Below are positions 49,257-62,431 of a stretch of 64,000 nucleotides of DNA, piece by piece. Location of the stretch: positions 3,658,001 to 3,722,000 of the forward strand of contig JAETXT010000009.1 of assembly GCA_019188255.1 (NCBI GenBank), given 5' to 3'. Every line of letters starts with the position of its first letter. The first letter of the stretch is position 1. Source of the stretch: Verticillium longisporum. Taxonomy: Eukaryota; Ascomycota; Sordariomycetes; Glomerellales; Plectosphaerellaceae. The translations under genes were made by a program, and so were the position numbers. The notes under the pieces are model-generated. The model made no database searches and was not told where the DNA came from. It saw nothing but the letters and a program-made list of their open reading frames with translations.

Positions 49257-52200
49257 TCATGCCACTGTTGTGCTGGTTGCCGCCTCCTCTTGCTGCACCT
49301 TCTCCGAAACTGCCTCCCACCACTTCGTATGTGCTGCGCGGTCCACGGCTCCGACCCGTGCCAGCTCATCCACAATCTCTCGGACCTGCGTCGCGAACTC
49401 GGCGAGCCCGAGCCCAGCCAAACGCTCACCAGCTGTGCTTGCTGCCTTGACCTTCTCGCTGGCTGACCCTGCGCCAAGCCTGGCAAACATGTGGCCGCGA
49501 AGTCGCGTCAGCAGGAGCCGCAACACTGGTTCCTGCGTTTCGGCCCCATTCAAGTTCGCGTCCTGGCTTGCGTGGACGACCTTGGTAACAAGCGCCCGTA
49601 GGTGTGTCTTGGTTGCCGCCGGCATCGTCCGTCCTGCCTCGAGTGCCACCATGACGCCGTGCACCGTCGTCTCCATCTTGTCATGCTTCGCTTCGAGCAC
49701 CAGCATGACCCGAGCCGCCTCCGTTTTCCACGGCGACCGCACGTCGCGTTTGAGTATGTTCTTGCACTGAAGAAGAATGGCTGCTGCAGTGACAATCCTC
49801 TGTGACGCCAGTGACAGTCTCTGCATCCTCTTGTAGTCCAAGAGGAGCATTTCCGGCACCGTCTCCTCTCGAATGGGCAGCGCTTGCGTGAAGAGATCGA
49901 CCATCATCTGCGCGTAAAACTTGTCGGCCGTTGGCCTGTTCTTGGCGTGGTTTATGCCTTCAGGGTCGCGTTTGCTCGCTTCCGCCAGCACCTTGAGGCG
50001 TGCCGAACGCCACGCTTCGACGGCTGCCGTCAGCTTGTGATGCCCCTTTTCCAGGGCTTCATCAAATTTCTTGGCTTCGTACTGCGGTCCAGACTCAATG
50101 AGCTGCGGGGCTGCCGTCGATAACATATAATTGACGTAGTCGCACAACATCACGTCGATGAAGCCTGTCAACGCCTCTACTCGATCCACCAAGGTGCCCT
50201 GATGCAGTTTGTTTGTCACAAGATCCTTGCACTCATCATCACGATAAGGTGCGCAGAGCTTGGGCAACAGAGAAGAAACCGCTGTGAAGAATTTCTCATA
50301 GGAAAAGCTTCCCATCTGAAACTGCTGTTCTGCGAGCTCAACGTCGAGGACCTCGCCGATTGTCTTGTGCATGAATGCGCCTGGCCGTACCAGTCGTTGG
50401 AGTGACTCTTTGAAGTACCGCATCATTGTCGCAAAGTACATGAAGCCAGCCTCCGACTCGTTGGAGTGAAGCTCGGCCCTCATGCCCTCAAAAAGTGGCT
50501 GCTGGAAGGTCGCCCTATGCTCGCAATATTCATCGGCGGGAATCCGGTACTCTCGGTTGATAGCCAGTTCGTGTACAACAACTCGGTTCTGCGGCAGAAG
50601 TCCGCTCAAACCAGGCGCCAGCACGATGGGCAGTGGAGGTTGAGGTTTCGTAGAGGCTTTCAGCGGTGTCGCTGGCGGTGTGACCGTCTGGTCTCCCGAA
50701 GAGACGAGACTCGCGGCGGTAGCAGAGCCCTCGGCGCTGTCCGAGACGCGTGGCTTCATGTCAGCAGTGGGTTTGTTGGCCGCGCGAGCCTTGCGCGCCT
50801 GGCGCACGGCATCGGCGATCATCTTCTTGCCCCTTTCCTGGCCAGCTAGCTTCTTGATCCGCACAATCAGTTTGACTTGATTGTCTTTGATGCTCTCACG
50901 ATACGGCTCCGCGGAAGCATCGTCGGTGCTATCTTTGACCGTCTGCCAAATCATGTCCAGCTCGACAAACTGGAGTAACATGACCTGCACGAGCGAATCC
51001 GAGTCACGCGACTTCCACGCAATGAAGGCGTTATGGAACGTGGCGTAGTCTTCAGAGACGCCCTGTCGCAGCTTAGCTGGGGCCGTATAGTTGTTACTCG
51101 CAGTGAGGCGGGAAAAACATTTTCAAAGCAGATGAGTAAATCCCTTGCTTTCGATACGAGATCCTGTAATTGCGGATTAGCAAGATCATCGTGAGGCATA
51201 GGTTGAGGCAACTGTGCTCCAACCTGCTCCTGCTGTGCTGTGCCATCCTTGTTGCTCAGGACCTGAGCCGGATGACCCAAGATGATGAAGGCGCTGAGGA
51301 ACGTGCGGACCGCTGCCATCTCGCCAACAGAGCCCGGTTGACCCTCCTGCAAACCACAGATGCGCAGAATGCGAGCTGTCCGCAGTAGAACTCTCTCTTG
51401 GCCGAGCAGATCGACGACGCTGTCGAAAGTGGTATCGCGGATACCGTCAACCGTAAGGCCCAACTCGGCAAACTCGCCGACTGCGCGTTTCCTCTGCACT
51501 GCCCGCCACCACCATTGAAGCTTTCCTGCTGCCTCATCTTCAGTATACACAGGACTTTCCTTTGCTTTGACGCGCTTCGCCGATGATGGCGGCGAAGAGG
51601 GCGGGAACTCGCCACTATCCTTGTCATCGTTGTCTTCGGGCAGCACGTCTAGAGAGGTCTTCTTGTTCGTCAAGCTCTGACCTCGGAAGCGTTTGCTGGC
51701 CGAACGATTCTTCAGCTCCTCTCGCCTGCGGTCGGCTTCGGCCATGCGCTCTTCCATCCGTGCCTTGACACGAGCCAGCTCGGTCTCTCGCTTCTCTTTC
51801 ATGCTCTCGGCGACTGCCCTCGCCTTCTTGACATCCTCGGCGCACGAGGCCACGATTTCGGCAAGCTTCTTCTCTCGCGCCTGTTGAGCAGCAAGAGCGC
51901 GTTCTTCTGATGAGGAAGTGCCTCTCGGTGTTGCCTTGGCCAGGGCCGCTCGAATGCGCACCTTCTCGGCGTGGGCTGCACGATCCGCAAGCCGGGCCTT
52001 GCGGTCTTCGAGGAACGACGTGCGCCGCAGATGTTGGGCAATCAATTTGCTTTGGTGGCCGTCGCTGTGGCCGCGGGTGTAGTTGTGGGCGGACGAACAT
52101 CGCGAATGGGCGGAGGATATGGAGTTCCGCCGTGAGGATGCCGCCGAGTCTTTGCGACGGGTCTGAGTTGGGCGGTAGAAACGCGCGGCGATTCTTGGCG

Positions 52201-52384
52201 GTGGTGTATGGATGTGCCCGACGGCGTCATCGTTGTCGACATCGTCGTCAGAGATTGGTGGCATGGTCAGGTCTATGTTGTTGACGTTGACTTCGCTAGC
52301 TGCTTCGTCGTCAGAGAGGGGTTCAGGAGATACGACTGCCTCCTCCATGATGTAGTCGGGATCAACAGGATCAGATGTGGACAT
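49257..52384 (-). CDS. TCP11/SOK1-family protein
   Basis: About 1,042 residues with a low-complexity N-terminus, a long charged helix (residues about 140-240: ALAAQQAREKKLAEIVASC, RVKARMEERMAEADRRREEL), an IQ-like segment (AAGKLQWWWRAVQRKRAV) and then the TCP11 domain (FAELGLTVDGIRDTTFDSV, continuing through ICGLQ, LLICFENVFPASL, LLQFVELDMIW, and TVPEMLLLDYKRMQRL). Yeast Sok1 and mammalian TCP11 are linked to cAMP/PKA signalling; the molecular activity is unknown. The frame shifts by -1 near 51,099-51,101, just after FENVFPASL. One added C on the plus strand (CTCGCCAGTG) gives ASLASNNYTAPAKLRQGV and joins the halves. The start ATG is at 52384; an acidic N-terminus (MSTSDPVDPDYIMEE) follows. 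Confidence 0.8.
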
Positions 52385-55300
52385 GTTGGCCAGAGCAGGG
52401 AGGATGTCGAAGGTGTCGAAGATGTCGGAAGTGTCGAGGCAGCACCTTCGCCCGGGCTGTTTCAGAGAGGTTTGGAGGCGTCCACGCTATCTGTCTGTGA
52501 CGAGCGCGAAAACCTATTCGGACGGGTAGACGAGGTTGAGTTTGGGAGGAGCAACAGTGCGGACTTTCCCCCGATCTGTGCGTATAGGTATGTTTATCCT
52601 GGCTGCGATGGTCGTCGTGGACGGACTGGGGCAGAACAACAAGGGGACTCGGTGAGGATCGTCGGGCAAACGAGAGATGCACCCGATCCGCACCGAAATG
52701 GATGATTTCAAAGCGAGTGACCAAATGAATAATGGGAGAATAAGTCGTCAATAGCCAGGCTCGCAGTCAGCATGGGGCTCTGAAAGGGTCGGCATGAGGG
52801 TAGAAGATGCGAAGTGGAAACGAAGGTTTGCTGCAACGGTGATCGGGTGTCGAGGGGTGATTCAGACACCAATTGTGAAGAAGTGGAGGCTGGGGGATGG
52901 GTATGCTGGTTGGTGTGGGACGGGAGCGAAGGAAGGAATGACGGAAGCTTCCAGTTTCCTGGATGCGGACTACACCTGCCATATGTCTGCTCAGTCTGCT
53001 TACAGAGACAGACAAACAGACACACCGTACCCATCGCGCCATGCGCTGTGACAACGCTAGCGCTCCGCCCTCAAATGTCCCTGGAAGCAGCAGGGCAGCC
53101 CAGGCAGTTGTCACTACCATCTGGTAAGACAAGAAAGAGAAACGCTGCTCGTTCGAACACCAGATAACGGATACTTCGGAGCCTTCAGCACTTCTTCTGT
53201 TCGCCGACCCAGCAACGTGGATTCCAGAGGATGGTGTTACTCCCTGCTGTCTCGAATCATTTGTAACCCGCTCCAAGCGGGTGGAGGGGGTTGCTACTGG
53301 GAAGCTTATTTGTGCGACAGAACTACTAGACCTACCTCCTGCAGAGAGGTCCCGTGGTGTCATGCTTGCCCCATCTGTCGACATCCACTCTGATCTGGCG
53401 TCCGGGGATCTCATCGGGCGCTTCCGTTAAGATGCAAGATCACGTGCATTTGACACGGAACAGATGAGGGTGAAGGCGTTGTCAGCAATGGAGAACAGGA
53501 ATGGCAGAACCCCCGACGCCTGGTCCTACAGTTGTGGTTTGTCAGATGGCAGACGTCGCTTCCCATGAGTGAAGTGGTCTATAGGGCAGTACTTGGAGTC
53601 GAGACACTTGTGAGTTCCTTTCTGTTCCCGCTGCCTCGCAGTGGACTTTGATGAGCCGGCCCTTCAAATCATGGATTAATCCACGTCACTCGAGCTTGAC
53701 TTGCTACAGACCCTCTGATTATCTTCTAGCGTAGTGAGGATGTTTGAGTGAATCGTTCGTTACACGAAGGGCCTGCTTGTGAACCGCTGCGATGACTCGC
53801 GCCAGACGCTATCCCTGGTCGCTTCTTGCTTGCATGAATGAATAAGGCTGAGCCCTGCTTTACGTGCTCTTGGGTTCCTCCTGCTGACTGTACATGCATG
53901 GCAAGGGGCTTGCTTGTAAGTAAATTCTTGGTTCGTCCGTCAACATGCTAGATCGGCTCAACTCTGGCCGCCATGCCACACCGCTGGTGGCGCATTGCGT
54001 GCTCCACGCGTATCTCGGTCGCCAGACCCGCAACGACCTCGCAGCGGGGGTCAGGTGGTGCAGCGAGACCTTGCCGCCCCGCGCGTGGAGTTGAAAGACC
54101 TAACCTGAGTCAATGACGACCACAGCTTCCCTTCGCGACTCGAAACGACGGTTGTGAGCCGCTTGGCTTTGTATCAACGCATTCCTTGTTTGGCACGGAG
54201 CTTATGGGGCAGCTATTATTGTTCGGGCACAGCGCCATCAACGGCGGGTTGGACAGCGCAACCTGCCAGACAGAAGTTCCGTCCGACGGACTACGAGTCC
54301 GGCACCCTGCAACACGCTAGCACAAGATGAGTTTCCAGAACATCGCTACCATGAAGACAAACCTAGCGGTTTAGGAATAGCTGGCAGCCCTTCACTGCCG
54401 TCAAGCGTTTCCATAAGGGATCGAGCGCCGTTCTCTGACGTCGAAGATGGAAAAAAAAGTGAAGCGCTCAGCTGGGGTGACACCGTAGGCGAAGAAGGAA
54501 GTTAGTTAGCTGCTAACTCTTCTCGGTCTGAGCCGTCACTCGTGGCCCAGTCACTGGTCTTCTAACGGCACTGACTCGCCGGCACATCTGGGCGACCAGC
54601 CATGGGGAGGCTGGGAGCTCGTCTCGAAACAAACGGCCGCGAGCCTGGCCTCGTGCGCGGCTCGGATTGTGGTCAAGACCGTGAGACGCATTTCGTAGCA
54701 GCGTGTAAGACCTAGGATGACCGAGGTGGTCTCTTCTCGAGGCGTAAAAACCAGCGGCAGCACCCGGCCGGAGGGTTTACTGGTGATCGGATTGTGACGT
54801 TGAGATGATGACTGGCAGGAACCAGGATGCACCCCGGAGAACAGCCAACGCTCCCACGTACAAGTACACCAACCCTTGTATCGTTTGTTCGGTGTGTCGA
54901 GCCACTTGTTGCCAGATGTGGCGAGTCACCACCAGATGAGAGGGAGGTAAAGAAGCTGTTTCGTTCCAACAAGAGTTCGCATCAGGAGTAGCGACTTGTG
55001 GATAGCTGGCAAAGTGGGCGTACAATGTGAGCTGTTTTTGGCGGCATCAGCGCTGATCAAGCGGTCGGCATGGGTCTAGAACCTGAAGATCAGTGTGGCA
55101 GCCCTGGGCATGTGAGATGCAAGACCAAATCATCTACAGGCAGGGTGGGGTAGATGGGGTTGGGGGGGCCTACAGTGGCCGTGGCACGTACTGTAGACAG
55201 CACGTTGGTGCCGTGGGGTCCGGTTCAAGAAGCCAGAGGACCCTGGCGACCTGGCTGTCAACCGGCCTTGAAAAGGGGGGAGGCAGGAAAGGAAATGATG

Positions 55301-57538
55301 GATGGGGGTTTCAGTTCCGGGCCTAATGCCAGTGTTCAAAGATGATGTCGCGTCTTTCGGGACATACCTAAGGAGGGTGCCTGGGTTCTGGGGGCGGGAT
55401 GAGATTGAACCAACGAGGAAACCCAAATTTAGCAGCTTAAGGTTCACAGGCGTCCGCTGACAGACGTACGCAGGCGTCAGCTTCTGGACGCGGGTACCTG
55501 GGGGCAGTTTTGCTCGGTGGGAGGAGGGCTAAAATGGCCAGAGCGCACGAGCAACAACGAAGACAAACTGTCTACGTCATTGCGGCGCACGAGACTCGGG
55601 TAGAAAGGACCAGTGAGATCCGAGGGGACCTCCGTGGAGCCACCAGCTCGTTGGGGTAAGGTACTGGTAGCAATGGAAGGAAGTGTCTGGTGTATTGAAT
55701 GTCTCTCGAAGCTTTGAAAAGAAATCGAAAAGTGGTCTGTCTGTGAATCATACTGCACGTACGGACCTAGATGAAATGACTTGCTTGCCCTGATCAGATG
55801 AACCTGACTTTGAACTGCTTTGCTGGCCTAGAAGCTTGTGGATAAGTACAGGGCCAAGAGAAGCAAGCACCTGGGAATGCAGAATCAGAGACATGGATTT
55901 CCAAGGTCCGGCGCATCCTATGACGCCATGGGATTCTCTCATTTTCCACTCTGCTCAATTCCATCAGCGTCTCATGCGGTCAGGCGTCATGTGCGCCTGC
56001 CAATCCTACCCTGTGTGAGCGACAGCCTGCATTGCTTGGTGCTGGTCGCTGGTCCCCGACCTTTTACCCTCCGCTCAATGCTTCTTTGTTGGCTTCGGTT
56101 CACTGCTTTGCTCACTTCAGACGCGGTGAGTTGTATTCCCCTTTCCTCTCGTCGGAACTGTGCGTGTATGTGTGTGTGTGACTGACCCTGACCTGACCTG
56201 ACCTGACCTGACCTGACCTGACCTCATCTGACGTAGCAATTTCTTGACTTGGCTCATCTATGCCTGGCAATTTGCGTGCCTGATATTGCCATGGCCAGGC
56301 TTGCTATTTACGCTGACTCGCCTAACCGAGGAACAAGTTGAACAAGTTGGCAGCGATGGGCATGAGTGGTTTGTCTTCACCTGCCAACGTGACGACGAAA
56401 GGCCACGATGACAAGGCCATGTGCGACTGCTGGGAATCCCTCTCTCACACACTCTCTCTCTCACTCGCTCCCCTCCACCTCCTCGCCCATCAGCCGTCAC
56501 CGGGCCTCGTCCCAGTTCCCCTCGTTAACCAATTGCTCCGAGGGAAACGGTGGCCCAGCGACGGAGAGCATCCACTCTCAAGCGGCTCGAAGGCACCCCG
56601 GGCAGGGGCCAAGCCAAGTCTGGCACAGGTCTGAGGTCAGGGCAGCCAGGAAAGCCCAGGGAGGCGTCAGGGTCCCGCTCGCCTTAACGCCCAGACTCGC
56701 TGCTGATCCTGACCAAAGTGAACGCACACGACCTCATCGGACAGCCCCCCATCCACCCCCTTGGCTCTTGTTCCCCCCCTCAGGTTCAGACCTCCCCCAC
56801 CCCCTTCGACCTCCGACTACCGCCGCCGTCCTCTTCCGTGCTGTCCCCAACGTCGACTCCTCGTTCACTTGTGCAAAGACACTGACAAACATCTGGAGCG
56901 CTTGTACAGTATAGTCGCTGTATTTCTTCTCTATCCTCATCCTTCAGGCAATCATTACCATTCTTTCGCAGCCGACGAGCTCAACCGCTGCCATCTCATC
57001 TCCACCTCTTGGATTCGCGTGTCTCATCGGACCGGCACTACAGGTCCGCCCTGTCACCGCCCTGGCTTTACCTGCCTCGACCGTCTTTCCAAAACCCATC
57101 CCCTCTCCCACCATCACCCTTTGAACCTGCCTACTTTTGGCACTCACGTCTGGGAAGGCGCACAAGGGCTCTTTCCTCCACTTGGGATCTCATCTAAGAG
57201 ATTAATCAGGCACCACTTACGGTTGGCCTTCTTCTGTTCATACGGCTCAGAACATCGCGCAACATAGGCGACTCGTCGACAACGTAAACGTCACCGGTCC
57301 AAGCTCGCCACCTTCGTCACGGTCAACTCTTGCGCCCCATCTAGCCACCACATCATCCCGAAGGAAAAAAAAAAAAGGATCCGCCACCACATCTAGACCA
57401 ACCTTGCCATTGCCTCAGTCCTACAGTCATCGGCAATATGGACTAATTTAATGTGGCCAACTCTGACCCGTTGCTTGACCGCGTAGACGAAAGCTCTGGC
57501 CTGTCCTCGACTTACTTACTTACCCCTTACCGCATACT
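52385..57538. other. Long gene-free region with divergent promoters
   Basis: About 5.1 kb between the divergent TCP11-family and phosphatase genes. Frames are short (the longest, 215 codons at 53414-52767 minus, has no domain and looks like antisense 5' leader). The right end from about 56,400 is rich in CT and CCCC tracts typical of fungal promoters and leaders. It includes an A12 run (57,365-57,376) and a two-codon upstream frame ATG-GAC-TAA at about 57,438. A long leader or a non-coding transcript is possible but not shown. Confidence 0.5.
56165..56225 (+). repeat. Microsatellites (TG)n and (ACCTG)n
   Basis: A short TG run (about 56,165-56,180) is followed by about seven copies of the pentamer ACCTG (to 56,225). 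Pentamers of this kind are length-variable and may differ between isolates. Confidence 0.85.
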
Positions 57539-60500
57539 ATGACCGAGTCCAAGACCGGCGAAAGGACGCCTGTCCACTACGCAATGAAAACCCCGTCAAC
57601 AACAAGATCATCAGGAGCGCCACGATCCTCTCATGGCCGTGCTCACTCCCGCTCCAACTCCCACGCCAAACGATCTGCTCATGGCTCGAAGGCCTCTACT
57701 CCCGTCGCTTCTCCAAGGATGCCATTCTCCGTTGGCCAAGCCTATCCTCCGCCGCCGAGGCTCTCTCCCGGCAGAATTGCAGATGTGCGAGCTACGAGTC
57801 CCAATTACTTTGGCTTGGCGCCTGCCGAGTCGTCCAACGACGGTAGGGACAGCTCACTCCTGCCTCGCGACAACTGGAGCCCCCTACCTCTTCGGTCAAG
57901 TCTTTCACTGCCGCCCTCCCGAGACAGGTTACCATCGACGCGAACCCAGACTACGAGGCCTTTAGAAGACAGGCCGATCTGAACCGTGGCGAAAGCTTCT
58001 TCAACCTATCGTCCTCGCATTTTGGCGCACCGTCCACACCAGGCGACGCCGGTGCTGTTCCTGCTCGCCCTCGTCCTCCTCCCAGATGGCATACTCACGC
58101 CAGCGATAGCATATCAGAAACACCAGCAAGCCGTACGACAAGAGAACGACCTGCAAGCCGTATGGATGTTGATCAGGCCAGCGCTCACGATTCAGCCTAT
58201 GTGTCGTCCGATTCTAGAGCGGACGCAGAATCATCAATTCAGCCTCCTTCAATCTTGGGCATGCCCAGATCCGAATCTCCACGGCAATCTGCATCCCCTT
58301 TCGAACGGAGGACGATGTTGTCCTCTGTTGAGGATCGCCACCCGAGACTGTCCATACCGAACAGCAGGCCAGATCCGCCAACACCATCTGTCCTGGGCAG
58401 ATCGCACCAGCGAGCCGAGACGTTACCTGCCGACATGGAGCATGGCCCATCTCTGATCAGTCCCTCGCATTTGAAGTCTCTGTTGGAATCGCAGACCAGA
58501 GACACTGACCTGTTGTTGCTGGACTTGAGGGTGTCTCAACAATATCTGCATGCGCGAGTAAAGAGTGCTCTCAATCTTTGCACGCCTACCACTTTGTTAA
58601 AGCGAGCGACCTTTAATCTTACGAAGCTCCAACAAACGTTTCAGAATCCCGAAGACAAAGAGCAATTTACGAAGTGGGCATCCACGCAAAACCTAGTCGT
58701 ATACGACTCGCACTCTTCAGAAAAGCGCGACGCCATGTCTTGCGTCAACATGATCAAGAAGTTCGTCGCCGAAGGCTACCAAGGTGGCATGTTCATCTTG
58801 CGAGGCGGTTTTAAAGCATTTTCTGAAGCATACCCTGACTTTGTCGAAACCGGCGCTCCAACCGGCACCACCGGCGGCTCTGGACCCCTCGGCAACAACA
58901 GTAGTGGCAACGCAGGTATCCTACCCGTCATTGGAGGCGTCATGCTACCGAACGCGTCAAACAATCCCAACCCGTTTTTTTGGAATATCAGACAAAATAT
59001 GGATCTCGCAGACGGAGTCGGCCAGCTCGAAATTGCGCGACCCAAAGGCTTGGACTCTCCTTCACTTCCACGCTGGCTCCGAGACGCATCCACCCTTGGC
59101 GATCATGGCAAACAGGTGTCGGACAAATTCTTGCACATTGAAAAGGATGAGCAATCACGGATGAAGAAGGCCTATTCCGTCTTTAACCCAGAGTCCAAAT
59201 CAATGGGTACGATTCCAGTCCAACTCTCTGGTATCGAGAAGGGTGTCAAGAATCGCTACAAGGACATTTTGCCCTTTGACCATTCTCGCGTTAAGCTGCA
59301 GGGCCGAGAGAGTGGAGCTTGCGACTATGTCAACGCTAGTCATATCAAGGCGTCGAGGAGCAACAAGCGATACATCGCGGCTCAAGGGCCTCTACCTGCC
59401 ACTTACGAGGTTTGTTTTTTTTTTCTCCTGTGGTAAACTGACGAATGCCTTGACTAACATGCTGCAGGACTTCTGGTCCGTGATTTGGGATCAAGACATC
59501 CGGGTCATCGTCATGTTAACAGCCGAGTCCGAAGGTGGCCAACTCAAGTGCCATCCATATTGGAAAGGCAACGAGTTTGGCCACACCAAGCTCAGGCTTC
59601 TGTCTGAGAAGAAAGTGTCCCTTGACATTGACAAGCATCGTTCTGGCTCACATGCACAGACGACATCTCAACCGTCAGCAGAAATGGGCCGAAGAAGAGC
59701 AAATACGACGACATCTACGACGTCGCTGGAAGGCGCAACGCCGGCCCCGGCTTCCACATCATCCAGCGACTCGCCCTACGTCATTGTCCGCAAGTTCGCC
59801 ATGTCACACGCAGCGCATCCATTTGCGCCAATTCGTGAGATAACGCATCTTCATTATCCGTCGTGGCCTGATTTTGGCGCACCGGCTCAACCTTCCCACC
59901 TCCTCGGCCTGGTGGAACTGGCCAATGTCATGCAGCGCGCGGCTCTGCCTGTAGACACGCCATCGGTGACTGGTCCACGCGCATCGCCAGATCCGCCGAT
60001 GGCTTGGTACGATGAGCCGGAAGCTGATGCACAGGCGCGACCAATGCTGGTGCACTGCTCGGCGGGGTGCGGTCGCACTGGAACTTTTTGCACCGTGGAC
60101 AGCGTGATCGACATGCTCAAACGGCAGCGGCTGGCGCGGACGACCTTGAAACCGGTCCGCAAGCGCGATTCGGACGGCGACATCAAGATGAGCGGAGAGC
60201 GCCAAGTAGAGGAAGCGGTGTCACCGAAGACGGCCCAGGAGAAGGCGTTCAACTTTGCCACGTCCCCTCAGCGGTCGAGCCGCTCAAGCCCAGAGGGCAA
60301 GCCAGCTTGGGAGGGCCCATCACTCAACACGGCGTGGGTGGGGGATGACACGATTGACCTCATTGCTGAGACTGTGGAGGACTTCCGTAGCCAGCGACTC
60401 AGCATGGTCCAGAGTCTACGCCAGTTTGTTCTGTGTTACGAGACCATATTGGAGTACATCTACAGATTACATGAGGGGGGTAGCGTGGGTACGGCAACCA

Positions 60501-60553
60501 GCGGCACGAGCAGAGCCCGAAGCGGTAGCCTCCAGCACCACCGGAGCAGCTGA
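57539..60553 (+). CDS. Protein tyrosine phosphatase with rhodanese-like domain
   Basis: About 985 residues, two exons (57539-59409, 59468-60553; intron GT...GCAG). A long Ser/Pro-rich N-terminus precedes a rhodanese/CDC25-like domain (about residues 300-435: [36 protein letters not shown]). The classical PTP domain follows (about 540-940: [42 protein letters not shown], then [12 protein letters not shown]). The catalytic loop [10 protein letters not shown] has its Cys at about residue 821. This architecture resembles fission yeast Pyp1/Pyp2 and budding yeast Ptp2/Ptp3, which dephosphorylate stress MAP kinases, so that is the inferred role. The frame breaks at the C run 57880-57884: six C instead of five gives [13 protein letters not shown] and joins the N-terminus. 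An acidic and basic insert ([18 protein letters not shown]) interrupts the C-terminal part of the PTP domain. Confidence 0.88.
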
Positions 60554-61202
60554 TTTTGGCCGGATATGTTGCATCAGTAGCGAGCGATGGGAAAATCGTA
60601 GGGCGTTTGCAATGGGCGGCGTTTGGAAGGTGTCCATAGTGCACGCGCCGCGTTCCAGCCATCGAAGTCGTGCGCCAAGGGAGCGAAACGGCAGATAGGC
60701 CTGCGTCGTACGTGGTATCCTAGGTACCTACCTAAGGCGAGTAGAGTTGAGAGAATGCGACCATGACGCGTAGGTGTAGGTAGCGTAACGCGTGCAATGA
60801 ATGGATGACATGCCCCATACCGATGAAGGCTCGGCAGGTGATCAATACTAAGTGATGTGTACGAACGCAGGCGCTAGGTGAGCACGTTCACGTAGACATG
60901 TAAAGGGGATGCTTCAAGGCCAAGTTCGGGTCATGTCATGCTCTATTTTGATACATATTAGCATACAGCGCGCATCAACGCCTGTTCGCCGCCGCGCATT
61001 CCGAGGCGCTGTCACCGCTCGCTGCCCTTGCTTTCCACCCTGCCTAAACAACGCCGCATCAACCCCCCCTTCCCAAGCGCGTTGTGTCTTATCAAGAGCA
61101 GCCCGTGGGCCGGAAAGGTAAGAAAAAGCAAACAGTTCCCCCCCGCGACGGGGCCGAACGAAGAGGCCATTGTCGTCGTCGCCCTTTGTCGTCGTCTTCC
61201 GT
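60554..61202. other. Convergent 3' intergenic region
   Basis: About 650 bp between facing stop codons of the phosphatase and RPT6. It contains a CCTAGGTACCTACCTAAGG motif at about 60,719-60,737. No gene is supported. Confidence 0.45.

Positions 61203-62431
<1,229 letters not shown>

Noticed and set aside
52767..53414. 215-codon minus-strand frame upstream of the TCP11-family gene
   Set aside because: No domain or sensible composition and it sits in the promoter/leader region; an open frame by chance is more likely.
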